Shown: positions 1 to 12,005 of the stretch, piece by piece | Layout of the letters: each line of letters begins with the position of its first letter | How positions within the stretch are numbered: position 1 is the stretch's first letter | Assembly: GCF_018812025.1 (NCBI RefSeq) | Contig: NC_063049.1 | Span: 13,736,258-13,800,257, forward strand | DNA from: Megalobrama amblycephala | Taxonomy: Eukaryota > Chordata > Actinopteri > Cypriniformes > Xenocyprididae | Direction of reading: 5' to 3' | Length of the DNA: 64,000 nt | The notes under the pieces: model-generated | The model's database searches: none | The model's input: only the letters and a program-made list of their open reading frames with translations | What the model was told of the DNA's origin: nothing | Program-made: the position numbers and the translations under genes

Positions 1-480
1 TGTTGAAGTTTCTGTTCCACTCTTTATAGGAGCTTGTTGCTTGTGTTTGTTTCATGCACATTAAGCATCTGACTTTGGCTGTGATGAATGTCATCTGCAA
101 GTAAACAGGCCACAGCTCTGGAGCAAAGCAAATGGCAGCTTCCAGCCTTAATTCCTTAATTCATTATGCAAACATGATCTATTGCCGAGCCCAGTGTACT
201 GATGAATATCAAGAGAACCTTATGTTTAAGTCCTGAAACATCTGCCGGGAGGGATCAGTCATTCAGACTTCAATGCATAAACATGCAAAACGGAGGCAGT
301 AAAGGTAATTTCATCAGTATATTCAACATCAGCCCATATTCTGAAAGGTTAAAGCCAGTGAGGGAGGGTTTGCGAGTGACCACATCAGTCCACAAGATTT
401 TATCAGTTATTTAGCCAATGCGATTTCCAATTGTGTGCTCTTCAACCTCAATTAGCTCATGTATCGCTAATTTGTGCATG
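1..480. other. unique non-coding sequence, conserved-element-like
   Basis: No gene or repeat is recognised. The stretch has a balanced base mix and homeodomain- and POU-like words (TTAATTCATTATGCAAAC near 154-171, TCAATTAGCTCATG near 449-462), as seen in vertebrate conserved non-coding elements. That reading is inferred from appearance only; no alignment was possible. Confidence 0.25.
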
Positions 481-2400
481 GATTATATAAATGCATTATC
501 ATATTATCCTACATATAGCTTGCTCTACATTAAACACGGTTGTTTTAATATATACAGCATGATATTAAATCAATAGCCTTTTCACATCACGACAAAATGA
601 CAATGCAAAAACATGTTTTTACGTTTGGTTTTATATTTGGTTTTTCTAAATGATCTCATATTTTTGCAGCAGTTTTCAGCTGTGTATTTTGCATAATATG
701 GTTTGGCATATTATTATGGTTCATACAAATGTATAAACAATATCTGTGTTTTCAAAAGTTGGGCCTTTTACTAAATTGAGGAAACACTCAAGAAATAATA
801 ATAAAAAAGCGCAAAAGATAAACACACATGGCTCACTGAATTAAGTGACTCTGTTGTTGTTTTTTACATAACAAAATGAAAAAAAGTACCTACCTTTCAA
901 GCAGAACCTGACTTTTTTTCCTCTCTGTATATTTTTCCCGTGGACTAAAAAGTACCCAGAATCATCCATCGGTACGACATCTGCTCTTCTCAACAAATTG
1001 AACTGTGCTCAATAGCCTTAGGCATTGCATTTATCATTTCTCTAAAAACAAATTACTGAAATAAATGCTTGATGTTAAAAAGTTTTAGCATAGCTCCACC
1101 AGTATGAAACTCTCTCTCTCTCTCTGTCTCACATCTTTCCACAGTGAACATCAGGTTGTGAAGTTTTAAATGTTTTACTTATGCAGCTTCCAAATGCTTC
1201 ATTCATACCTTCTCCATTTTCATCATGTGTCCAGTCTGTGGCTGTAAATATTGATATTTATGAGTCAATAGTAAGTCCCGAACTCAACCTTAAATTGATT
1301 ATTTTTATTTTGTGTTTTCTTGACGATTTCCTGTAAATATTTCACTAGTGCATTTTCATAATGTGTGCTGAAGAAATACATATTTTATATTTTTATGATA
1401 ATGAGCGAAATCAGTGCATATGTAATGCAATGAATGGTGACAAGGATGAAATTCACAGCAAAATCGATTACATCCACATCGTCCACCGACGGAAACATTT
1501 TGAAATTGTTGGTAACTAAGCAACAGGCTGAGTGAGGAATGCTTGCTGCTGTGGATGGATGATACGCTCTGCATATGCTGCTGTCTACCAGTGAACACTA
1601 GATAGTAACCTATCTGCACCAAAACATCTTTTTATTATTGTCGGAATATCTTTTGCTTCTCTTTCGTGTACAATAATGATTGTACAATCTATTACAGGCA
1701 TTTATATTGTATCAGTTTTTTTTTTAAAGATAAAATTCAAAGAATGTGTCATCTAACCAGGAAAATGTCTAGTTAGGGTAGATGACCTTCAGAAACCGAC
1801 AGTAGGTAAAAGTGGTTCAGTCACAGTAATAAAGGCTTTTCCAGACAATGTCTACTTGTGAACCTCAAAAGGATACTTCGCTACAGAGCAATGCCCTTTC
1901 ATGTCCGCCGGAAGATTCAGAGCACTCACAAAAAGGGTCTTCGTATGACCTCAATTCACTGACGTGTGCGTCTAGTAGTGTTGATAGATGCTATTATTTC
2001 TTCCTGGAGGCTATCTAGACTGACTTATTTTGGTCATTTTGAGTCATTTAAATTAATATACAATATTTTGTCTTTACAATGTTTGTGTATCTCACAACCG
2101 TATCTATGTACAAGACCACAATTCATTGTTAATTAATCACAATAGTCCTCATTTCATTGCTTGAGTCATTACATACAAAAATGTTGAACTAGTTGTCAAA
2201 ATCTGTCAAGCAAATTTTACACATTTTTTAAAAATCTTTTTTTCCTGAAAATGTCTCCTAAATTGAACAATTTCTCTCAAGTGAATCTCAACTTTCACTG
2301 ATGAGAAGGGGTGTGTGAAGCATTAGTTGCAACCAATGATAAGCCACTTCTCTACAATCACTGTCAGAGGTGAATCCCATAAACCCCCATTTTACAAGCA
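481..2400. other. AT-rich non-coding stretch, short (CT)n at 1110-1125
   Basis: I see no supported gene here. The only simple features are a short CT microsatellite at 1110-1125 and a small inverted repeat (GTACAAT / ATTGTAC) near 1668-1686. Short open frames lack family resemblance. Confidence 0.5.
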
Positions 2401-2456
2401 TATACGAACCAAGCAGGACATAGTGTGTACCATTTCTACAATACTGTGACACAGAA

Positions 2457-2702
2457 GTGGAAGGTCAGCCTCATGGAAGAGGGGTAAGGGTGCGGGGAAG
2501 AAGGGGAAGGGGACAAAACAGGGAAGAGGAAGAAGAGGCCAATAGGCAGATCCCTGATGAAATCAGGGCTACATTTGTGGATCATGTTGTCAATCACGGC
2601 CTTACAATGGCTGAGGCTGGTCGAAGGGTGCAGCCAAATGTTGGGAGAACCACTGTAAATTCAATTATTCAAACATTTCGTTGGGAGAACAGGTGTGTAT
2701 AA
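2457..2702 (+). pseudogene. N-terminal fragment of an IS630/Tc1-type transposase
   Basis: An 81-residue open frame begins with an Arg/Gly-rich basic tail (VRVRGRRGRGQ, about residues 10-20). A helix-turn-helix-like segment follows (IPDEIRATFVDHVVNHGLTM, then AEAGRRVQPNVGRTTVNSII, about residues 32-71). This arrangement matches the DNA-binding N-terminus of a fish IS630/Tc1-superfamily transposase. The frame stops before any catalytic domain, and no WSDE- or DNA-containing motif follows in any frame over the next kilobase, so this is a 5' remnant. The next roughly 800 bases (2703-3480) have no other recognisable content and are probably the decayed body or end of the same element. Family assignment is from memory of zebrafish repeats. 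Confidence 0.55.
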
Positions 2703-3657
2703 ATGGACAGTAATTCAGCACTAAACAATCTGCACTGCACTACTGTCATCGTGTCATACATGAAGCTTGCAGTGGGACAAGAACTTGTCACTGTACATTT
2801 TACATTTAGACGTACAGCTTTACTGCATCACACATTTAGTGTATTGTAGTGTACAGTAGTGTTACAGTAAAGATTTGCCATATGTACTGCAATATTGTTT
2901 ACAGTTGTGCACAGCTCTACCCAAAGGAAGTTTATGTTTGTTGCAAATAAGGGTGTATTTTTTCTTTTGCACAATGCTGTGAACAAATTAGAATTGCAAA
3001 GAGCATATGCAGTAAAAATGTGAAACATACATATTCAGTGTCTTGTACTCAGTTACCTCACTAAATACAGTAATGTGTAACTTTACTGTATTTTTCAAAT
3101 GGCTGTGCAAATAGTATATAGTGCTGTCTTGAGCATTTTCAGGTAGTGTCACCAAGATCTGACTTTTTTGCATTGGAAAACATTGACAGAGTAAACTGTC
3201 ATAATGAAAACATGACAAAGCCATTTGACTATCTTGTTCATAAACAATGGTGTCAGGACTTTTCATCTTGATGACACTGACACTTTCATTGACACGAATA
3301 CTTGCTTTTGAGGAATGACCTATCCATTTTGAGCAAGTGACACGCTTTTGCAGGTTATCAACTAGGTTTTGCAGTTTGTACTAATTGTTTTGAGAACTGC
3401 ATTAACTGTTGTGCAAATGTAAATAGTGATGTGAGAAATGCACCAAAGCGACTGAGAAAAACTGTAAATCCCAAACCACAGGTAGGCTATATAGAGAATT
3501 TCCAAGTTTTAACACATAAAAAACAAAACAAAATATATTGTAAATGAAATAAATATATTATATTAATTATATAGATTTTTAATAGAAATGTATTATATAT
3601 TGTACATTATGATACTGACAGCAGTGATCACTGAATGACTGATTTAGACAGACAGAT

Positions 3658-3779
<122 letters not shown>

Positions 3780-5170
3780 AACCCGATTCCAAAAAAGTTG
3801 GGACACTGTACAAATTGTGAATAAAAAAGGAATGCAATAATTTACAAATCTCATAAACTTATATTTTATTCACAATAGAATATAGATAACATATCAAATG
3901 TTGAAAGTGAGACATTTTGAAATGTCATACCAAATATTGGCTCTTTTTGGATTTCATGAGAGCTACACATTCCAAAAAAGTTGGGACAGGTAGCAATAAG
4001 AGGCCAGAAAAGTTAAATGTACATATAAGGAACCAATAACCAATTTGCAACTTATTAGGTCAATTGGCAACATGATTGGGTATAAAAAGAGCCTCTCAGA
4101 GTGGCAGTGTCTCTCAGAAGTCAAGATGGGCAGAGGATCACCAATTCCCCCAATGCTGCAGCAAAAAATAGTGGAGCAATATCAGAAAGGAGTTTCTCAG
4201 AGAAAAATTCCAAAGATTCAGAGAATCTGGAACAATCTCTGTGCGTAAGGGTCAAGGCCAGAAAACCATACTGGATGCCCGTGATCTTCGGGGCCTTAGA
4301 CGGCACTGCACTGCATCACATACAGGAATGCTACTGTAATGGAAATCACAACATGGGCTCAGGAATACTTCCAGAAAACATTGTCGGTGAACACAATCCA
4401 CCGTGCCATTCGCCGTTTCCGGCTAAAACTCTATAGGTCAAAAAAGAAGCCATTTCTAAACATGATCCAGAAGCGCAGGCATTTTCTCTGGGCCAAGGCT
4501 CATTTAAAATGGACTGTGGCAAAGTGGAAAACTGTTCTGTGGTCAGACGAATCAGAAGCCTGGTTCAGAAGCCTGCATCTCTGATGGTATGGGGTTGCAT
4601 GAGTGCGTGTGGCATGGGCAGCTTACACATCTGGAAAGGCACCATCAATGCTGAAAGGTATATCCAAGTTCTAGAACAACATATGCTCCCATCCAGACGT
4701 CGTCTCTTTCAGGGAAGACCTTGCATTTTCCAACATGACAATGCCAGACCACATACTGCATCAATTAAAAACATCATGGCTGCGTAGAAGAAGGAGCCGG
4801 GTACTGAAATGGCCAGCCTGCTGTCCAGATTTTTCACCCATAGAAAACATTTGGCGCATCATAAAGAGGAAGATGCGACAAAGAAGACCTAAGACAGTTG
4901 AGCAACTAGAAGCCTGTATGGGACAACATTCCTATTCCTAAACTTGAGCAACTTGTCTCCTCAGTCCCCAGACGTTTGCAGACTGTTATAAGAAGAAGAG
5001 GGGATGCCACACAGTGGTAAACATGGCCTTGTCCCAACTTTTTTGAGATGTGTTGATGCCATGAAATTTAAAATCAACTTAGTTTTCCCTTAAAATGATA
5101 CATTTTCTCAGTTTAAACATTTGATATGTCATCTATGTTGTATTATCACTGCATTCTGTTTTTATTCAGA
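3780..5170 (+). mobile_element. Tc1-like DNA transposon, decayed, right end truncated
   Basis: The left inverted terminus (ACCCGATTCCAAAAAAGTTG, from about 3782) abuts a GATA array. The corresponding right end is only partly kept: CTTGTCCCAACTTTTTTGAG lies inside at about 5030-5049, and homology fades near 5170, before another GATA array begins at 5209. The interior encodes a broken transposase on the plus strand. Confidence 0.8.
4125..4938 (+). pseudogene. Tc1-family (DD34E) transposase pseudogene
   Basis: The pieces are spread over several frames. The amino end is MGRGSPIPPMLQQKIVEQYQ, a first helix-turn-helix, which jumps by deletion to IQRIWNNL. A second DNA-binding portion follows at about 4339-4500 (SVNTIHRAIRRFRLK). 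The first catalytic aspartate is in VLWSDES at about 4530-4550. Directly after it a deletion removes the segment that normally leads to the conserved tryptophan block; SLMVWGCMSACGMG then resumes in another frame. The second aspartate is in FQHDNARPHTA and the glutamate in FSPIENIWRII, again after a frame change. Frameshifts and deletions make it inactive. The product would have cut and joined element ends at TA dinucleotides. Confidence 0.85.
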
Positions 5171-5207
5171 GATAGAGATGTTGATGATTCAGAGATGTTT
5201 TTATTGC

Positions 5208-5208
<1 letters not shown>

Positions 5209-5290
<82 letters not shown>
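5209..5290. repeat. (GATA)n microsatellite, about 20 units
   Basis: Perfect tetranucleotide array lying just beyond the degraded right end of the first Tc1 element. Confidence 0.98.
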
Positions 5291-6000
5291 GACTTTATTT
5301 CAGTACACTTGGTACACTTCCATAATGTACTTAAAGTGCTCTATGTTCACACACTAATTTTGTACTTAACATACTAAAAAATATTTTAAGTACTTAATCT
5401 TAAGAACATCTAAGTGTACTCAACTGTGCTATTTTGAGACAAAATAGCAGAGTTGAGTACACTTAGATGTTCTTTTGCTACATGCTATTTTGAGCTATCT
5501 AACACACTATCTTTGTATTAAAAATGTATTTAGTTACCACTTGTGGTACACATGAACCCATCTTTCATACACTTTTAAATATACTCATCAGACATAGAAA
5601 ATAAACTTATGAATTATTTAAAATATAAATATAACAAAATGTATTGCCCACATATTTATATACATTAAATTCATTTCAAATGTATTGTAACTATGTTAAT
5701 ATTCCCTGATGTAGTTAAGTATATGTTAATGGTGTTTTACTTGTATTTAATACATATATTGTATATTAAATTATCAGGAAATTTTAATTTGAAAGTGAAC
5801 TAATCCTTATTAGTATTAGTGTATTTAGTATACTTTTTCAAGTGCACTGAAGCACTACTGAAGTAGAAATATACTTTTCATTAGTGTATTAACAGTGTAT
5901 AACTTTTATTTGGCACAAAAAATAAGAATGTACTACAAATGTACTGGCTTGTATTTAAGTATTTTTTTAGTGCATTCAAGTATACTGTATTTTCACCTAG
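5291..6000. mobile_element. AT-rich fold-back MITE with internal hairpin
   Basis: The stretch is built from many GTACAC/GTACTT-type words in both orientations (for example CAGTACACTTGG at the left end). It contains a near-perfect hairpin, left arm 5402-5435 and right arm 5441-5474, with a 5-base loop and one mismatch. No coding capacity is seen. Its outer ends are approximate and the superfamily is not identified. Confidence 0.6.
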
Positions 6001-6735
6001 AACCAGATATGTTGAATGAAGAGACAGAGATGCAATAAATTGAAGAACATTTTGCTGAACAGAATAGTTTGCAGTTTCATCAGCAGAAGTCAGCTTCAAC
6101 AATCATAAGGAGTTTGCAGGCCGCTCTGCGTACATTCACAAAACCACAGTAATTATGCTTTACACACGTCACTATGCTATGCATTACTTCAGGTTGAATG
6201 ATTCTGATTGGTTAAGAAAATAGTTCAACTTAGAAAATCTCCACATATGGACTGATAGACAGAAACATATCTCCACTGATTATCCGGATGATGCCAAGAC
6301 CCTGGTTTAGGCACGAAGTGACCCTCCTAGGTCACAGAACTGCGTTTCTAGTCTTCAGCTCTCGGGAAAACAAGTCATTCCATCTCCCCAGGGTGCAAGT
6401 TGTTCACCCCACTAACACTGATCTGTAACAAAGAATACTAGCACACACAGATACACAGCTCTAGCTCTAGACAGGAAACTTCCCGAAAAACATACTGATA
6501 AGTTGTTTTTTTTCTCACAGTACGAGGTACAGACAATATTCATCATTATTTTCTAGTGATTGAAGATGAAAAGTAAAGTAAATGCTTTAACTAAGGGACT
6601 GCGACAGGCCGAAGTGATCCCATTGACCTCAGCCTTCTTGACCAGCTAGAAGAGTAAATATATGTTTTAACATATGTTGGGTGGGTACCTCTCTTAAAAA
6701 CATGGAGAGAGAGAGTACATTCCAGTAAACAGATA
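6001..6735. other. unique non-coding stretch
   Basis: No gene or repeat recognised. The short open frames on both strands show no family resemblance. Confidence 0.4.
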
Positions 6736-6969
6736 CAACCCGAATTCCAGATATGTTGGGACGTTTTTTGAATTTGAATAAAATGAAAACTAAAAGACTT
6801 CAAATCACATGAGCCAATATTTTATTCACAATAGAACATAGATAACATAACAAATGTTTAAACTAATACATTTTACAATTTTATGCACAAAATGAGCTCA
6901 TTTCAAATTTGATGCCTGCTACAGGTCTCAAAATAGTTGGGACGGGGGCATGTTTACCATGGTGTAGCA

Positions 6970-7078
6970 TCTTGCCATGGCATTAGCACTTTTGAGCTAA
7001 CTCAGGTACATTTACATTGTTTTAATGTTTATTAATGTACATTGTCCCCTTTCAAATAAAGAAATAAACTAAACTAAA
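6970..7078 (+). mobile_element. LINE 3'-tail-like insertion
   Basis: A short sequence ends in GTCCCCTTTCAAATAAAG followed by an A/ACT-rich tail (AAATAAACTAAACTAAA). This looks like a strongly 5'-truncated non-LTR retrotransposon tail. It interrupts the Tc1 element between GGTGTAGCATC and CTCCTCTTCTTTTC, which I remember as adjacent in intact relatives. Placement of the ends is approximate. Confidence 0.45.
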
Positions 7079-7206
7079 TCTCCTCTTCTTTTCAAAACAG
7101 TTTGAAGACGTCTGGTCATCAGGGTTATGAGTTTCTGGAGTTTTGGTGTTGGAATTTGGTTCAATTCTTGCCTGATATAGGTTTCCAGCTGCTGAAGAGT
7201 TTGTGG

Positions 7207-8100
7207 TCATCTTTGACGTATTTTTCGTTTAATGATGCACCAAATGTTCTCTATAGGTGAAAGATCTGGACTGCAGGCAGGCCAATTCAGCACCCGGACT
7301 CTTCTACGATGAAGCCATGCTGTTGAAATAGCTGCAGTATGTGGTTTTGCATTGTCCTGCTGAAATACACAAGGCCTTCCCTGAAATAGACGTTGTCTGG
7401 AGGGGAGCATATGTTGCTCTAAAACCTTTATATACCTTTCAGCATTCATAGTGCCCTCCAAAACATGCAAGCTGCCCATACCGTATGCACTTATGCACCC
7501 CCATACCATCAGAGATGCTGGCTTTTGAACTGAACGCTGATAACACGCTGGAAGGTCTCCCTCCTCTTTAGCCTCTTTAGCCTCTTTAGCGTCCATGATT
7601 TCCAACAAGAATGTCAAATTTGGACTCGTCTGACCATAGAACACTTTTCCACTTTGAAAGAGTTCATTTTAATTGAGCCTTGGCCCACAGGACATGACTG
7701 CGCTTCTGGACCATGTTCACATATGGCTTCCTTTTTGCATGATAGGACTTTAGTTGGCATCTGCAGATGGCACGGCAGATTGTGTTTACCGACAGTGGTT
7801 TCTGGAAGTATTCCTGGGCCCATTTAGTAATATCATTGACACAATCATGCCGATGAGTGATGCAGTGTCATCTAAGGGCCCAAAGACCACGGGCATCCAA
7901 TAAAGCTCTTCGGCCTTGTCCCTTACCCACAGAAATTTCTCCAGTTTCTCTGAATCTTTTGATGATGTTATGCACTGTAGGTGATGAGATTTGCAAAGCC
8001 TTTGCAATTTGACGTTGAGGAACATTGTTTTTAAAGTATTCCACAATCTTTTTACGCACTCTTTCACAGCTCTGCCCATCTTTACTTCTGAGAGACTCTG
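7207..8100 (-). pseudogene. Tc1-family (DD34E) transposase pseudogene
   Basis: On the minus strand the paired-like DNA-binding domain is readable at about 7868-8059 (IVEYFKNNVPQRQIAKALQ, then SPTVHNIIKRFRETG). A shifted frame then carries the first catalytic aspartate region, about 7640-7670. The C-terminal half is open at 7207-7644: [29 protein letters not shown] with the second aspartate, and [11 protein letters not shown] with the glutamate. Exactly 34 residues separate that aspartate and glutamate, which fits the Tc1 DD34E class. Frameshifts, an in-frame stop before the catalytic core and a 9-bp GCCTCTTTA repeat expansion near 7570-7600 (giving [11 protein letters not shown]) show it is dead. 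It is more complete than the copy at 4.1-4.9 kb. Confidence 0.88.
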
Positions 8101-8726
8101 CCTCTCTAAGACATCCCTTTTATAGCTAATCATGTTACAGAACTGGGACCGTATTCACAAAACATTTTATCTTACCACTAAGAGTTCTTCTAAATAGCAG
8201 TAAAAGTTCTTAGCTAAGAGTTTTCTCTTAAAACCTATTCACAAAGCTGCTGAGACCAACTTTTACTAAGGAATAGAGAGAAGTCTTAAACTAAGAGTAA
8301 GGGCGGGGTTGACCTCGTTGCTATGGAGTAAATACACAGTGAATAGGCTGATGGGGGAGGAGTCAACGATTTAATCATAGAAATATTGTAGAATGATGTG
8401 TCATTCTTCCATATTAAAATAAAGGTTTTAAAACACAAATATTGCCCTATTCAAATAAAGGTTTATTAATACAATTTTACCATATTCAAATAAAGGTTTT
8501 AAAATGTAGGCTAAGTGTCACTAGTAAACTAGTAATTGTCCTCTTGGATGTCTGCATTTCAAGAGAATGCAGAATTTAAGCGACAAATAATGTTTTATAA
8601 ACAAATTTTGGAAGGAACACATTCAAAAGGTCTTTCTAATCAGCTCGAGAGGAGGTGAGATGAGATACACAGATGAGAGCCGACTCGCCTATAGTTACTT
8701 CAACAGTTTTCTGTATCCCTCCACCA

Positions 8727-8890
8727 CCCCGCTACACTCTCGGCTGGGGATATGGGGTAACTTTGGGTTTTAGCTGAATTCCAAGCTCGGAGCCCTTGAT
8801 CCCCTTGGACAGCACACCAAATACACTTAGTATATTATTATTATTTTTTTGTTTTACTCTATTCAATCATTTGTAAATGTGAGGTCATGA
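8727..8890. repeat. dispersed repeat shared with 24905-25035
   Basis: GGGTTTTAGCTGAATTCCAA, then GCTCGGAGCCC, GGACAGCACACCAAATA and TTACTCTATT..AAT, reappear in the same order and strand at 24905-25035 with scattered substitutions. The two places share one dispersed repeat of unknown family. Confidence 0.7.
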
Positions 8891-8926
8891 AAACCACTGC
8901 CAAAAGTAATCTGACCATTTTTATTT

Positions 8927-9710
8927 GAAGAGTTTGGTTCCAAAACGCAATAACTCCATTTTGATTATTTTGAGTAAAAAGGTGTTTTCTTTACCAAAAA
9001 ATTGGCAAGATGAAAACCCCTATTTTCTGTTTCAAACTTTCACATAGCATCTTTTGAATATAAAAACATAAAAAAAATTCAAATCTACATTTTGATTTTA
9101 AAAAGTTTATTATAAAAACATATTATTTTTTCCCCAAAATGCAATAAATCCATGACACTTTTTTTTTTCAAAATGCAATTAATCCATCAATATAAAAGTT
9201 ATTTTTCAAACTGAAAATACACAACAAAGTAAGTTGATTCACATATATGACAGAGTCTAAACTCTGCCAATATTTATCTTATATTCAGCCATTTTACTAA
9301 AAATACATTCAGCCGTCGCTCCCAAAATGGTCATCTTGTTAATGTTATGAATTATTTGTCATTACCGATTAAAGAGTATCTGGTGCCACCGCACGGTTAA
9401 ATAAACACATTTGCCGAGTACATTGGTATTAAAAACGGCTTTTAAAAAAGCCTTTAATGTTTACAGTGTGTGGAATGGTGCGCTGTGATTGGTGGAGAGC
9501 GGCTATATCGCGTTCTGCAGAAAAAGGAGACTGGCGTTTGTCGCGTTTTGGGAAGAAATGGAGAAAACATGACAGAATAACACGACGGATATCGCATTTC
9601 GCGCAAAATTAATAAATGACTTTTCAATGCCGACCAGATACAATACTGATTTTGGCGGAAACTCAATTTTTTGAAAATGGCGTTTATCGCGTTTTGGAAC
9701 CAAACTCTTC
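8927..9710. mobile_element. MITE with long inverted repeats, nested at third level
   Basis: Left end GAAGAGTTTGGTTCCAAAAC (8927 on) is repeated exactly in inverse orientation at 9689-9710. Homology continues inward for about 40 bases with one small gap. Flanks TTTTATTT and ATTTATTT could be an 8-bp duplication with one mismatch, which would suggest hAT type, but this is weak. No transposase is encoded. Confidence 0.75.
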
Positions 9711-10356
9711 ATTTATTTGTTAAAGATTTAGGCCTATTTTTGGCATCTCATCGTAGATTCAAATCTATAAATCAATGTATCACATTTATGAAGAAAAGGT
9801 TCAGCACCTAAGGCTCTATCGCTATTGCCTCAATGGTGTACAGTGTCTTTGGGTGGATTAGGACTGTTTGTGATTTGGTCTTAGTGACTTAGAAGTCCTC
9901 TTGACTACTCCTAACGTTTCACAGATTTAGGAGCTAGTTTTAGCACTAAAATGCTTTGTGAAATACTCTTAGAGCAAAAATTTAGGACTCCTAAAATTAG
10001 GACTGACACGCCCATTATTTTTAAGAGTTTCTCCTAAATCAGCAAGTTAGGAGCTACTTTTAGCCTTAAGATGTTCTGTGAATATTAATTAACTTAATTA
10101 GTTGCTAGATGTTCTCCCAGCTGAATTTTTTAAAAATGTCTTGCTTTTTCAGCCATTTGTGTGCCCCAACTTTTTTGAGACCTGTAGCAGCATTTAGTGG
10201 ATAAAAGTGTAAAATTTCTCCCTTTAAACATTTGTTATGTTATCTATGTTCTATTGTAAATAAAATATTGGTTCATTTGATTTGAAAGTCTTTTAGTTTT
10301 CATTTTATTCAATTATAAATTTAAAAAACATCCCAACATTTCTGGAATTCAGGTTG

Positions 10357-10461
<105 letters not shown>

Positions 10462-10539
10462 TCAAATAGTTTTTTTGGGAAGTAGCATTCAAAGTCCACT
10501 TGACTCAAATATGTGGTGGGCATGAGTCATCATGTGGCC

Positions 10540-11500
10540 ATTTGAATGGGCTTGACATTCAGTAAATATTGACAGTTCCCTTTAGGGCTCAGTCAGAAGC
10601 TGTCATAATGTTATGGGTCTGACATCCTCATCTCATATTCAGAGTGCAACACTCTCATTTACCTAGCATCTGTGTTTCCAGCCCAGATAATAATTAGCTT
10701 CACTTTTCGTTTTAGTTGACAAGCGCTAATCAGCCAAGGCAAGAGGTTAAAAATTAGAAAGCAAGGGGCACTTTTTTTTACACAAATAAAGTTTGCCTGG
10801 AAAAAGATGCTAATAGACATTCAGACTTTAAACCAGATGGCATTTCTATCACCATTTATAAACAGTATTGTCTGATCAGTGGCTTTGAAGCACCCATTGC
10901 AGATAAAAGTGCCACAGCTAATGATAGGCTACTGCTGGTCCTTTAATATGAGCCTGGAGGTTGAGATCAAACAGTTTGTGATCAAAGTGGCTTGCTGCTA
11001 TCTTACTGGACAGAGATTCAAGATTAACTATAGCAGGCTCATGGCAGTTCACCTTAAGCTTTTGGATTCTGGGCCAGTTTATTGATATAACACCATACAA
11101 TGTTATCAAAGGATAATGTGAAGTGTCCTTGCACAAGGGCCATAATTGCTCGCATAAGAGCCGATGTCATTTTGACTGTTTAAGCTTTGTTGGGACTCGC
11201 TCCTCATCCCCATTCAAAGCAGATACATTGGGGTTTATTTAATAGCCTATGTCTAGAAAGTCACTTTAAGTTAAAGTTTCAGTGTAGAGCGTAACCAAAG
11301 GAAATAGCAGACACATTATGGTAATAGATCCACAAGAGCCCAAGCCGCAGCTCCATTTGAAAGTCAGCATGTGTAAGAGGCTGAGATGTCAGTTTTGACG
11401 ACGTGGTTTCAAAAGACCTCTAAAAAAGCTCTAGCAACAAGTGCAACTGATGCATTGTGCTATATTGAACCTTTGAAGAACAAAACTTGGTGTGAACAGA
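10540..11500. other. unique stretch, conserved-element-like
   Basis: No gene is seen. The sequence is non-repetitive and contains GATAATAATTAGCTTC-type homeodomain words (about 10687-10702), resembling a vertebrate conserved non-coding block. Appearance only. Confidence 0.3.
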
Positions 11501-11519
11501 ATAAATAATAAAATAAAAA

Positions 11520-12005
11520 AAAAATAGGACTTTTCTGCTGCCTCAAAGACCTTTGTATTATCAAAGACTATAGAATAACACAAGACGTGTCACTGGTATT
11601 GTTTTGAATGGGAGAAAGTGTAACGCGCAATATGGCGGAATAAGTCCCACCTTCTAAATAAGAGCCAATCGCGACTGGTAAAGTCACTTCAGCGGCCGGT
11701 AGAATCACGTTTCTATAAAACAGTCAGACGCGCACCTCCGAAGAGACGCGCATTTAGGTCTGCGCATGCGCATTAGCTTGATCCAGCCTGAAAAATACAG
11801 TTTTTTTGTTATGATTCGAGCGTTTAGAAACTAAATTTATGAGCCGGTTGTTGTTAGATTTCATTGGTGATTTCAAATATGAAATTTAATCGTAAGGTTG
11901 GCGAACAGTTTTGGAGAATTTGATGTTTCCCCATTCAAAGAGATTGCATGATGCCCGAGAGGCGTTTCAAAGATGGCCGCCGAGTGAAATGTCTTAAAGG
12001 GACTT
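11520..12005. repeat. dispersed repeat, partial second copy at 20255-20445
   Basis: Segments such as CTATAAAACAGTCAGACGCG, TCCATTCAAAGAGAT-like words and CCCGAGAGGCGTTTCAAAGA followed by TGGCC(G/A)C recur in order at 20255-20445. The copy here is longer and GC-rich with several CpGs. The family is unknown; no coding capacity is seen. Confidence 0.7.

Larger units (their letters stand above)
8150..10086. mobile_element. non-autonomous DNA element with TATTCACARAACAT ends
   Basis: Inverted ends read GTATTCACAAAACATTTTA on the left (8151) and TATTCACAGAACATCTTA on the right (read from 10085 back). Subterminal zones are rich in repeated CTAAGAGTT / TAGGAGT words. It splits the Tc1 element between its 5'-proximal region (8140) and its end region (10087). 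A short frame near 8575-8660 resembles no family I can name. The superfamily is uncertain and no clear target duplication was found. Confidence 0.65.
6736..10356 (-). mobile_element. Tc1-like DNA transposon with TA target duplication, interrupted
   Basis: The terminal inverted repeats begin CAACCCGAATTCCAG (6736) and, read from the other side, CAACCTGAATTCCAG (10356). Both continue into matching subterminal sequence (TGAATAAAATGAAAACTAAA). TA lies directly outside each end (6734-6735 and 10357-10358), as expected for Tc1/mariner. The transposase lies on the minus strand. The element is swollen from a typical length of about 1.6 kb by an internal insertion at 8150-10086 and a short LINE-tail-like insertion near 6970-7078. 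Confidence 0.88.
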
